Shown here piece after piece: positions 1 to 8,099 of a stretch of 35,188 nt of DNA. Position 1 is the stretch's first letter. Each line of letters starts with the position of its first letter. The stretch is from contig DLAC01000017.1 in assembly GCA_002493865.1 (NCBI GenBank), forward strand, positions 1-35,188, given 5' to 3'. The notes beneath the pieces are model-generated. The model did no database searches. It had not been told where the DNA came from and worked only from the letters and a program-made list of their open reading frames with translations. The position numbers and the translations under genes were made by a program. Source of the DNA: Caryophanales bacterium UBA7057 (GTDB lineage Bacteria > Bacillota_I > Bacilli_A > RF39 > UBA660).

Positions 1-2606
1 ACTTCAATTTCATCTACCATATCTAGGACTTTATTGGTGTTTTCCACAACAATTTCATAGGCAAGATCTTCTCCTAGAAATGCGAAATCTTTTAACATTT
101 CTTCTGTTGTTCTAAAATGTTGAGAAGGAATCGACGTAATATCTTTTTTGGCAAGTGGGTGTCTTCCTCCTCCTGGTACCTTTTGATTGACAATAATTTC
201 ACGATAAATCTTATCATCTCTTTCAAAGTGATGTACATCTCCTGTTGCGACGATTATTTTTCCAGCGTCTTTTACTGCATCTACAATTTTTTTAATATGT
301 CCTTTTAATTCGCTTTCTTCTTTAAAATCCCCTAATTGTAATAAGTGATCATATACTTCCGGTGGTTGTACTTCGACATAATCATAGAAATTAATGATAT
401 TCGTAAGCTCTTCTCCATCTTTACTTCTTGCTTCATTAAAGACTTCTGATTCATAACAACCACTTCCAATTAGAATCCCTTCTCTTAGTTCTGATAACTT
501 ACTTCTTAAAATTCTTGGTGTCTTGTATAAATAAACTGTATTTGCGAGGGAAATAATTGTAAATAGATTTTTAAGACCGGTCTGATTTAAGGCAATGGCA
601 TTAAAATGATAAGTTCTACCAAATTTATGGATTTCATCTTTCGAAATCAATTTATCTAAGTCACTGATTTTTTCATATTTTTGCATTTCTAACTTTTTAA
701 GCATTTTACTAAATACATAGGCAGTTCCTTCTGCATCGTAATCCGCTCTATGGTGTGCATCTTCTTCCCAAGGAACATCATATCGTTTTACTAAAGCAGA
801 CAAAGAATGTCTAGCATATCCTTGATCTAAAGCACGAGATAATTCTAACGTATCAATGACTGTGTTTTTAAACTCCCCTAAATTGTATTTTTTCATGGCC
901 ATTTCCATAAATGAAATATCAAATTTCGCATTATGGGCAACCATTGGGCATTCTCCTGCCCACTCTAAAAACATTTTCGTAACTTCTTCTTCTGACTTTC
1001 TTCCTCGTACCATATCATCTGTAATACAAGTAAGTTCTGTAATTTTATCAGGAATATGTCTTTTTGGATCAATCAATTCGTCAAATCGTGAAATAATCTC
1101 TCCATCTTTAATTTTGACTGCACCAATTTCAATCATTTGATCCACGCCACCTGCATTAAATCCAGTCGTCTCTGTATCAAATACAACATATGTATTGTGA
1201 AGTAAATCATCGTCGGTTGGACGTACTACAATATTCACCATATCTTCTACGAGTGTGAGTTCTGTTCCATAGAGTCCTTTAAAAATTGGTGGATTTTTCT
1301 TTTCTTCTTTGGCACGTTCTAAATCCGCTAATAAACTTTTTTTCGTAGTTTCATCTGTTTCGTTTTCTATTTGTTCTTCCAGAGATTCTATTTTTTCTTT
1401 AATTTTCTTTCGAATGGACTTATTGTGTCCTTTAATAATTCCAAAAGAAATTGGAAATGCTTGACATCCATTATGATCAGTAATGGCAACTCCCTTATAC
1501 CCCATTTGAATGGTTCTCTCCACTAATTCACAAGTATGTTTTCCAAGATCTAGTTTCGTAATTCCATCCATTTGACTCATCATGGTATGTGCATGTAATT
1601 CTACTCTTTTGACTGGTGCATTATCTTCAATCTTTACTTTTTCCTTTTCTAGAATAGAGATATCCCTTGCATTTAATACTAACTCTTTAGAATAGACATC
1701 GTTCTTGGTATAACCACGAATCATATACCAACTTCCAACTTTTAAAGCCTTCTTTAGTTTTTGAAAGTCCTCGTCCCCTTTTGCGAATACTTTACAGTAA
1801 ATACTATCACTATAGTCGGTTATTTTTAATGTAATAATCTTAAAGTCTGATTTACTTGACTCAAAATAGTCTGTTCCAAACACATATCCTTCGACTGTGA
1901 TATTATCCGTTTCTCCTACAATCGAGTGCATTTGAATTGGTGTATCGTTAATTGTATGACCAATAATCATATTAGGGTCATCTTCTTTTTTGGTTCTTCG
2001 ATACTGAGGTCTTCCCCCATTTTCTTTTGGATATCCTGTTTCTTTTTTTGGAGTAGAAACTTCTACTTTTGGAATATTTGTAGTTGCTTTTTCTATTTCA
2101 CTTGTAATTTCATTTCTAAATTCTGTTTCTTTTTCTAAATTTAAATAGGTATCAATTTCAACATCAAACCCATATAAATTTAATAAATAGTTTAGTTTTG
2201 GTAAGATTTCTTTTACTTGTTTTTCTTCTTCTACATTGGTAGACTCAATCACATATTTTTCATCCATCAATAAAAGACAATCTTTAAAGATTGGTGCATA
2301 CACTAATAGTTTTTTTACTTGATCTAAGGCATATTCATAGTATTCTTGTAAAAACTGAAAACTTTTATGCTTGGGAGTAATTTCTATCCTTACTTCTTTT
2401 ATTTTTTGAAAAGCCTCTTGTGTCTTACTTTCTAATAATTGATAGTCTTCTAAAGGTAAAACATCATCATTTTCTAATACAAACGTCCAGCTTCCATTTT
2501 TTTCATTTACTTTGACTTTAGCTAATGATAAGTTTTTAAATTTTTCTCTTTCCTGTTCATCGAGGCCAATTTGATCAAATAAAATTAAAATTTTCTCTTT
2601 GTCCAT
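1..2606 (-). CDS. polC: DNA polymerase III PolC-type, N-terminal part (cut by window edge)
   Basis: Leading-strand replicative polymerase of Bacillota with built-in 3'-5' proofreading. The frame is open from an ATG at 2606 to the left edge, giving about 868 of the usual ~1440 residues; the polymerase palm and fingers lie outside. I read, in order: an N-terminal region (1-230), an OB-fold (about 235-305), the first PHP segment with ELHAHTMMSQMDG (near 333), an inserted DEDD exonuclease (about 468-635) with FDTETTG, HNAKFD and HRADYDAEG, then the resumed PHP segment (GSGCYES, ATGDVHHF). The exonuclease motifs are intact, so proofreading should be active. The start is preceded by GGGGG eight bases upstream. 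No promoter is obvious in the 57 bp before it, so it may be read with the gene upstream. Confidence 0.95.
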   Translation of the reverse strand, partial: MDKEKILILFDQIGLDEQEREKFKNLSLAKVKVNEKNGSWTFVLENDDVLPLEDYQLLESKTQEAFQKIKEVRIEITPKHKSFQFLQEYYEYALDQVKKLLVYAPIFKDCLLLMDEKYVIESTNVEEEKQVKEILPKLNYLLNLYGFDVEIDTYLNLEKETEFRNEITSEIEKATTNIPKVEVSTPKKETGYPKENGGRPQYRRTKKEDDPNMIIGHTINDTPIQMHSIVGETDNITVEGYVFGTDYFESSKSDFKIITLKITDYSDSIYCKVFAKGDEDFQKLKKALKVGSWYMIRGYTKNDVYSKELVLNARDISILEKEKVKIEDNAPVKRVELHAHTMMSQMDGITKLDLGKHTCELVERTIQMGYKGVAITDHNGCQAFPISFGIIKGHNKSIRKKIKEKIESLEEQIENETDETTKKSLLADLERAKEEKKNPPIFKGLYGTELTLVEDMVNIVVRPTDDDLLHNTYVVFDTETTGFNAGGVDQMIEIGAVKIKDGEIISRFDELIDPKRHIPDKITELTCITDDMVRGRKSEEEVTKMFLEWAGECPMVAHNAKFDISFMEMAMKKYNLGEFKNTVIDTLELSRALDQGYARHSLSALVKRYDVPWEEDAHHRADYDAEGTAYVFSKMLKKLEMQKYEKISDLDKLISKDEIHKFGRTYHFNAIALNQTGLKNLFTIISLANTVYLYKTPRILRSKLSELREGILIGSGCYESEVFNEARSKDGEELTNIINFYDYVEVQPPEVYDHLLQLGDFKEESELKGHIKKIVDAVKDAGKIIVATGDVHHFERDDKIYREIIVNQKVPGGGRHPLAKKDITSIPSQHFRTTEEMLKDFAFLGEDLAYEIVVENTNKVLDMVDEIE

Positions 2607-2663
2607 ACTACTTTCCCCCAAAAATAAAATTTGATTGATATAAAATAATGTTCTATAAGTGAT

Positions 2664-3035
2664 TTAATGATCATTCATTTCAATGATTACCTGATATTGA
2701 TCAGAATATATAATATTATGATTCATCTCACTACAAGTTTCGATTTTCATACTTTCTTTGTCTAAATAATTACATATGATTGGTAAAGTGATATCATGGA
2801 ATTTCTCATAACCTTTTCTAGTAAAGTATGAAATGTTTTTAGAAGAGTACGTCTGCAATTTCGGTAACCAATTAAAAGTTTCACTCTCCAATAATTGTTT
2901 CCATGTCGTAATACCAACTGCACTTTTTAATGCATTGTAAATTCCATCACCATGATAAGTGATACGATAATATATAGTTTGATTGTTTGATAATAGTTGA
3001 TTCATTTTATCACAGTCACTTTCTAGGGTTCTCAT
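2664..3035 (-). CDS. Hypothetical protein, about 123 aa
   Basis: I do not recognise this family. The protein is soluble with no signal peptide or membrane segment. A central block (YYRITYHGDGIYNALK ... WLPKL ... ISYFTRKGYEKF) has the look of a conserved small domain with alternating aromatic and charged residues. The start is uncertain: an in-frame GTG at 3065 and ATGs at 3035 and 3005 all lack a Shine-Dalgarno sequence; I use the first ATG. The DNA around 3001-3025 is repeated about 140 bp upstream (22 of 25 bases), which suggests that the 5' end was rearranged. It lies 57 bp before polC on the same strand and may be a truncated gene. Confidence 0.5.
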   Translation of the reverse strand: MRTLESDCDKMNQLLSNNQTIYYRITYHGDGIYNALKSAVGITTWKQLLESETFNWLPKLQTYSSKNISYFTRKGYEKFHDITLPIICNYLDKESMKIETCSEMNHNIIYSDQYQVIIEMNDH

Positions 3036-3168
3036 TATTAGTTTTGAAAATTTATGCTTTAACACTTATCTTATAGTTATTTAAACCAGTTTGAATTTTA
3101 ATTAGGCTGAATTCCGCCAAATTAAAAGCATCATCACTCTGATTTCATTTTATCAAAATCTCTTTCTA
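3001..3168. repeat. Imperfect direct repeat, 2 x 25 bp, in and upstream of the 123-aa gene
   Basis: Bases 3001-3025 and 3144-3168 match at 22 of 25 positions (both begin ttcattttatca). Read on the minus strand they encode ESDCDKM and ERDFDKM in the corresponding frame, but the upstream copy runs into TGA four codons after the ATG (KMKSE-stop). This looks like the remnant of a duplicated or replaced 5' end. Confidence 0.5.
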
Positions 3169-3180
3169 TCGCTTCACCTT

Positions 3181-3211
3181 TTCAATTAATAAGAATTTCT
3201 TATTAGTTGAA
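3181..3211. repeat. Near-perfect inverted repeat (15-bp arms)
   Basis: Arms 3181-3195 and 3197-3211 are complementary except for one T-G pair, with a single base between them. In practice this would be a stem of about 13 bp with a 5-nt loop. Neither side carries a T-tract, so it is not a standard terminator. It lies in the 224-bp gap between the 123-aa and 280-aa genes. Confidence 0.5.
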
Positions 3212-3235
3212 GTAGCATGTTAAAACTAAGATTTA

Positions 3236-3261
3236 AAAAGATTTCAGGTAATGAAATCTTT
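3236..3261 (-). terminator. Rho-independent terminator of the 280-aa gene
   Basis: AAAGATTTC (3237-3245) pairs with GAAATCTTT (3253-3261) around a 7-nt loop. On the minus strand the stem is followed by a short T-run. The stem begins within the stop codon of the 280-aa gene. Confidence 0.7.
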
Positions 3262-4102
3262 ATATTATTTCTAAACTATTAATTCGGATAATGTATTTTT
3301 GATTCTTAATACAAAACTTGATAAAGTCATATAAATTTACTTTTTTCAGTTGTTTCTCAATGGTATAATCTTCGATATCAAAGACAACCTTATCTCTCAT
3401 CATGTAATGAGTCATATCTTCTCGATCACAACCTAAATACATCAGCCAATAAGGATAGATTTGTCTTTTTAAGAAAGTTAGTGTTTTATCCCCATCTAAA
3501 TAATTGGATTTTCCACTTAATCTTGTATAAAGTTCATTATGAATCGCTAGTTCTAATATTGCCTGAACAATTTCTTTAAAAGCTTTATTTTCTTTTTCAA
3601 ACTCTGACATTTCTGTTTTTATAATTGTATACATAATGTTTGTTAATGTCATCATTGAATCTTCTAAATCATTTTTAAATCCCCAACCAAGATTTGTTTT
3701 ACATTGATTACTTGTTAAAAAAGAATCCATTTTGGGATGAAAAACCACCACATTATATTCTTTTAATAAAGGAAACCTTAAAATATCGTCGACATTTTTC
3801 ACTACTTCTTTTTTATTCTTATCCCAAATTTTCATTAGCGCCAACCGATGTTCTTCAGTCTCCTTCTTAATGGTTTCAAACACTTCTGTTTCAAACACCA
3901 TATTATAGAGCGTATCATCATTTGGAATATAGTTTTTTATATCACAAAGCATTTCTTCTTTATCTTTGTTTCCTGCATTATACTTTCTTTTATAGGTTGT
4001 CCACAACTTCTGTTTAAAATTATGAACTTTTTGAGAGATAGATGCACCATACAGTAAATTCCAAGCAAGTAAGTAATCGTTCACCTGAAAAATTAATTTC
4101 AT
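3260..4102 (-). CDS. Hypothetical protein, 280 aa
   Basis: Family not recognised. The protein is soluble, mixed alpha/beta, with no signal peptide or membrane segment. The most conserved-looking stretch is AIHNELYTRLSGKSNY followed by IYPYWLMYLG near residues 190-225, and there is a YMMRD motif after it. The tail is hydrophobic and basic (FIKFCIKNQKYIIRIN). The start is well supported: AGGAGGG lies at good spacing before the ATG. It ends in a clear hairpin terminator. An 88-bp gap separates it from the dnaE operon, so it may have its own promoter. No catalytic motif can be assigned; the HNELYT stretch is not a HExxH zinc site. Confidence 0.8.
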   Translation of the reverse strand: MKLIFQVNDYLLAWNLLYGASISQKVHNFKQKLWTTYKRKYNAGNKDKEEMLCDIKNYIPNDDTLYNMVFETEVFETIKKETEEHRLALMKIWDKNKKEVVKNVDDILRFPLLKEYNVVVFHPKMDSFLTSNQCKTNLGWGFKNDLEDSMMTLTNIMYTIIKTEMSEFEKENKAFKEIVQAILELAIHNELYTRLSGKSNYLDGDKTLTFLKRQIYPYWLMYLGCDREDMTHYMMRDKVVFDIEDYTIEKQLKKVNLYDFIKFCIKNQKYIIRINSLEII

Positions 4103-4190
4103 AAGCTTCCCTCCTATTTTCTTAATTTCTTATACCTACTTATAATATACCATACTTATTTTCTTTTGGAAACAATCGTAGAAAATTATT

Positions 4191-4442
4191 TCATTTTTTT
4201 GTTTCTATTTGTTCTAGATTCGGTGTTACATCCATTCCTAAAGAATTCATACATTCCGTTTGTTTTTTAATTTCTCCATTTACCAAATCCTCTGCATCCC
4301 TTAATTCATTTTCGAAATATTTTGATACATCCATTGCTTGAACAGAATCCGCTGTCATAGAAACTTTATTTTTTCTTTGTTCCATTCTTAACTCTTCCAC
4401 TTGATCACTATATTCTTGAAGTTTTCTTAGTTCATCATCCAT
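4191..4442 (-). CDS. Small coiled-coil protein, 83 aa
   Basis: A short, highly charged protein with predicted helix almost throughout. The first third (ELRKLQEYSDQVEELRMEQR) has heptad-like spacing typical of a coiled coil. There is no signal peptide or membrane segment, and the family is not recognised. It has a strong ribosome binding site (AAGGAGGAG) and starts 19 bp after the third repeat protein, so it is most simply the last gene of the dnaE operon. Its sequence does not match the C-terminal tail missing from the neighbouring repeat protein, so it is not a split-off piece of it. A role as an assembly partner of the repeat proteins would be inference only. Confidence 0.75.
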   Translation of the reverse strand: MDDELRKLQEYSDQVEELRMEQRKNKVSMTADSVQAMDVSKYFENELRDAEDLVNGEIKKQTECMNSLGMDVTPNLEQIETKK

Positions 4443-4461
4443 GATTTACTCCTCCTTATTT

Positions 4462-7400
4462 TTAGTATACCATTTTTTGAAAGGAAGTGTTCACTTCATT
4501 TGACTCTTTTTCAGTTCTTGCAACTTCTTCTCCTGTTAAATTATAGGCTCTTATCTTTTGTTGTTTTTTATCTGAATCGGATTCTAAACTCACATCCATG
4601 ATTTGATATTTTCGAAGAACTCTTAAATATTCAAATAAACAATTTTTTAATACGGTTCTCTCAGCTTCTGTCAATTGATTTCTTTCACTGATTTTCATAA
4701 TTTCTTGTACAATCATTTCGGCATTTTCTTCTTCTGTTTTTTGGAAATTAATTTTTTTGATGACACTCTTATAGAAACCTCTTAAAAAGCTACGATCTTG
4801 CTTTTTACACAGCCTAGAGAAAATTCGATTACAAATTGCTTCTTCTAGAGGAATTACTTCTTTTGACATCTCTGTTAGTATTTGTTTTGCATCTAAGTTT
4901 AGTTCTAATAGAATTCCTATGGTTTCAATCCCATAAGCATCATAAACCCAAGAAGAAATTTTATTTTTATCTGAATTGGAAATCATGATTTTACTAATTA
5001 ATTGTTCTAAAGTACCGTTTGGAAGGATTTTATGTAGCTTACTAGCTTTTAATACTGTATCGTAATTATATCCACCCTTTTCACAGAAAGATTTTAGAGT
5101 AGCATCTTTCATATTTTCAGATAATTCTACTGCCCCATCCAATTCTTTAGCACTCTCTATGCTTCGGATGAATTCTTCAAAATTTATATTGAATTCTGTG
5201 AGTACATTTTCAACCTTCCATTTCTTGGTTGTTCTTTCAAGACTTAGTCCTTGTTCGGTCCACCAAGAAATTTCTTCTTCTGTTAGATCTTTATATTGAC
5301 TATGATGTTTTCCTTCTTGCATGGCATGGTAGATTAATCTCATAATAGAGACTCTAGTTCCTAGTGGTATTTCCTTACCATTTGGTAACGGTACCACTGT
5401 AGATTGAGGAACATTCTCTTCTCTCGGATTTTGTTTTTTCCATAGTAAATAAGCCTCTCGATATTCTGCTTCACTACAAACGAGTTTTTTCGTTAAGTTG
5501 ATTTTTTGTTTTCTCCACCAAGAAATTTGTTCTTCTGGTAGATAGTTTGGATATGGTTTTCCTTCTTGTGTTACATCATAAATTATTTTTTTGATGGTAC
5601 CAATTCGATTTCCTAGCGGAACCTTCTTTCCGTTTGGTAGTTCTATCACTGTCGTACGTTCAATATCTTCTTTTTCTGGATTTTGCTCTTTCCATAAAAG
5701 ATACGCTTCTCGGTAATCTTCTTCGCTAAAAGTAGTTTTTGAAAGTGTTTCTAAATCTAGTCCATGTTCCGTCCACCAAGCAATTTGTTCTTCGGTTAAA
5801 ACCATATAACCATGATAACTTTTTCCTTCTTTCATTGCTTTATAAATGGATCCTAAAGCAGAGATTCTATGTCCTAAAGCAACTTCTACTCCATTTGGAA
5901 GTTTCACTATTTCCGTAAAGGGAACACGTTTTTCTTCTTTATGTTGTTCTTTCCATATGAGATATGCCTTTCGTAAGTCCTCTTCATTTTGTACAAGTCT
6001 TCCTCTTAGATTGACTCCATGTTCCGTCCACCAAGCAATTTGTTCTTCCGTTAAGTCGCTATTACCCTGATATTTTTTTCCTTCCTGCATGGCTTTATAA
6101 ATTAATTGCATGGTAGAAATTCTTCTTCCAAGAGGAACTTCTGTCCCATTTGGTAGTAATACTACCTCGACTCTTGGTACTGTTCCTTTTTTAGGATTTT
6201 TCTTTTTCCACAAAAGATAAGCCTCTCGGTAGTCTTCTTCTTTATAATGTTGTTTTTGTCTTTCCGTTAAATTTACACCGTGTTCGGTCCACCAAGAAAT
6301 TTGTTTTTCTGTTAAATCTTTGCAATTTCCATAATGCCTTCCATCCTGCATGGCCTTATAAACCAATTTCATGATAGAGATTTTATATCCTAGAGGTACT
6401 TTTTTCCCGCTTGGTAGTGGCACCACTTCGTTGCTTGGAACTCGTGCTTTCTTTGGATTTTTTTCTTTCCACAAAAGGTACGCTTCCCGATATTCTGTTT
6501 CTGTATAAGAGATTCTTTTTCTTTCCGCTAGATTTACACCATGTTTCATCCACCAAGAAATTTGTTCTTCAGTTAAATCTGCACAAGTGTTATAATGTTT
6601 TCCTTCCTGCATGGCCTGATAAATTAATTTCATGATACTAATTCTTCTTCCAAGAGAAACTTCTTTCCCGCTTGGTAATGGAACCACTTCGTTGCTTGGA
6701 ACTTGTGCTTTCTTTGGATTTTTTTCTTTCCATAAAAGGTACGCTTCCCGATATTCTTTTTCTGTACAATGTGGCTTTCGATTTTTTCCTAAATCCACAC
6801 CGTGTTCGGTCCACCAAGCAATTTGCTCTTCCGTTAAATCACGATTATTTCTATAGTGCTTTCCTTCTTGCATCGCCTGATAAATTAATTTCATCGTAGT
6901 AATTCTTCTTCCTAAACCGATTTTTTTCCCATTGGGAAGGGTTACTATGGTAGATTGTAGCATCTTTTGAGAATTGGAATTTTCACTTTTCCATAAAAGA
7001 TAGGCTTCTCGATAGTCTTCTTCTTTATAATTAATTCCTTTACTTTTACTCAAATTTACTCCTTGTTTCTCCCACCAAGAAATTTGTTCTTCGGTTAAAT
7101 CATGATTCGTTCCATAATGTTTTCCTTCCTGCATCGCCTGATAAATTAATTTCATGATACTTATCCGATTTCCGAGTGGTACCTCTTTCCCACTTGAAAT
7201 CTTTACCTTCGTAAAATATGGGATATCTTTTTTTTTGGAATTTTCACTTTTCCATCGTGAATAGGCTTCTTGATATTCTTCCTCTGTATAATGGCTTTTT
7301 TGTTCTTCCCCCAAATCCACTCCTTGTTTTCTCCACCAAGCAATTTGTTCTTCGGTTAAGTCATGATTATTTCCATAATGTTTTTCCTCTTGCATCGCCT

Positions 7401-8085
7401 TATAGATTCGCTTCATTCGCCCAATTTGAAGCCCAATGGGAATCCGCTTTCCATTCGGAAGAACTACAAATTCTCTAGATGAAACGTACTGCACTCCTGG
7501 ATTTCTTTGTTTCCATATAAGATAAGCATCACGATACTCCTCTTCGGTATAATGTATTTTTTGTTTTTGTCCTAGCTCCACGCCTTGTTTTCTCCACCAG
7601 GCAATTTGTTCTTCGGTTAAATCTTTACAATTTGCATAATGTTCTCCATTTTGCATGGCTTGATAGATTGATTTCATGATACTAATTCTTCTTCCTAAGC
7701 TAATCTTCTTACCACTCGAAATGATGACTACCGTAGATTGGGGAACATGTGTTTTATTCGGATTTTCGTCTTTCCATAATAAATAGGCTTCTCTATATTC
7801 TTCCTCTTTGCATTTTTCCCTTTGTCTTTCACCTAAATTTACTCCATGTTTTGTCCACCAATCAATTTGTTCTTCGGTTAAATCATGATTATTTCCATAA
7901 TGTTTCCCTTCCTGCATTGCCCTATAAATTAATTTCATTGTAGTAATTCTTGCTCCTAAAGGGACTTTGCTTCCATTTGGCAGTTGAACTACTTCTGTTC
8001 TTAAAACCTGACTTTGATTTGGATTTTTTTCTTTCCACAAAAGATAAGCATCTCTATACTCTTTCTCGGTTATTCTTATTCCCAT
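4462..8085 (-). CDS. Giant tandem-repeat protein A (11 HA-like repeats), 1207 aa
   Basis: Residues 1 to about 954 are eleven ~87-aa repeats. Each reads roughly EEYREAYLLWK, then VP.S.VV.LPNGK.VPLG.RI..MK.IY.AMQEGKHY, then LTEEQIAWWTEHGVDL. The pattern resembles the helicase-associated (HA) domain: VP..yV..dG..LG.W...qR ... Ls.eri..L..lGf.W. That is my inference from the motif. Repeat 10 is degenerate, with its LTEEQ block shortened to LPEEQ. The last ~250 residues are a C-terminal domain shared with proteins B and C. It stops after AYNLTGEEVA and lacks the ~70-residue acidic tail of the paralogs. No signal peptide or helicase motor is present. Start: GGGGGG 9 bp upstream of the ATG. Third repeat gene in the dnaE operon, 14 bp after protein B. 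Confidence 0.88.
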   Translation of the reverse strand: MGIRITEKEYRDAYLLWKEKNPNQSQVLRTEVVQLPNGSKVPLGARITTMKLIYRAMQEGKHYGNNHDLTEEQIDWWTKHGVNLGERQREKCKEEEYREAYLLWKDENPNKTHVPQSTVVIISSGKKISLGRRISIMKSIYQAMQNGEHYANCKDLTEEQIAWWRKQGVELGQKQKIHYTEEEYRDAYLIWKQRNPGVQYVSSREFVVLPNGKRIPIGLQIGRMKRIYKAMQEEKHYGNNHDLTEEQIAWWRKQGVDLGEEQKSHYTEEEYQEAYSRWKSENSKKKDIPYFTKVKISSGKEVPLGNRISIMKLIYQAMQEGKHYGTNHDLTEEQISWWEKQGVNLSKSKGINYKEEDYREAYLLWKSENSNSQKMLQSTIVTLPNGKKIGLGRRITTMKLIYQAMQEGKHYRNNRDLTEEQIAWWTEHGVDLGKNRKPHCTEKEYREAYLLWKEKNPKKAQVPSNEVVPLPSGKEVSLGRRISIMKLIYQAMQEGKHYNTCADLTEEQISWWMKHGVNLAERKRISYTETEYREAYLLWKEKNPKKARVPSNEVVPLPSGKKVPLGYKISIMKLVYKAMQDGRHYGNCKDLTEKQISWWTEHGVNLTERQKQHYKEEDYREAYLLWKKKNPKKGTVPRVEVVLLPNGTEVPLGRRISTMQLIYKAMQEGKKYQGNSDLTEEQIAWWTEHGVNLRGRLVQNEEDLRKAYLIWKEQHKEEKRVPFTEIVKLPNGVEVALGHRISALGSIYKAMKEGKSYHGYMVLTEEQIAWWTEHGLDLETLSKTTFSEEDYREAYLLWKEQNPEKEDIERTTVIELPNGKKVPLGNRIGTIKKIIYDVTQEGKPYPNYLPEEQISWWRKQKINLTKKLVCSEAEYREAYLLWKKQNPREENVPQSTVVPLPNGKEIPLGTRVSIMRLIYHAMQEGKHHSQYKDLTEEEISWWTEQGLSLERTTKKWKVENVLTEFNINFEEFIRSIESAKELDGAVELSENMKDATLKSFCEKGGYNYDTVLKASKLHKILPNGTLEQLISKIMISNSDKNKISSWVYDAYGIETIGILLELNLDAKQILTEMSKEVIPLEEAICNRIFSRLCKKQDRSFLRGFYKSVIKKINFQKTEEENAEMIVQEIMKISERNQLTEAERTVLKNCLFEYLRVLRKYQIMDVSLESDSDKKQQKIRAYNLTGEEVARTEKESNEVNTSFQKMVY
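5222..8085 (-). repeat. Array of 11 coding repeats of about 261 bp (protein A)
   Basis: Eleven consecutive ~261-bp units. The best conserved DNA block is ccaccaagcaatttgttctt (plus strand), which encodes the EEQIAWW core. Units differ enough at the DNA level to look old, yet blocks of 20-30 bases are shared between units and between the three genes. Confidence 0.9.
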
Positions 8086-8099
8086 GATCCTTCACCCCC

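Noticed and set aside
3181..3211. Inverted repeat as a rho-independent terminator
   Set aside because: No T-tract on either side; the real terminator for the 280-aa gene is at 3236-3261.
4484..4497. 14-bp palindrome GAAGTGTTCACTTC as an operator
   Set aside because: It lies in the coding end of protein A with no promoter of quality beside it and no second copy seen.
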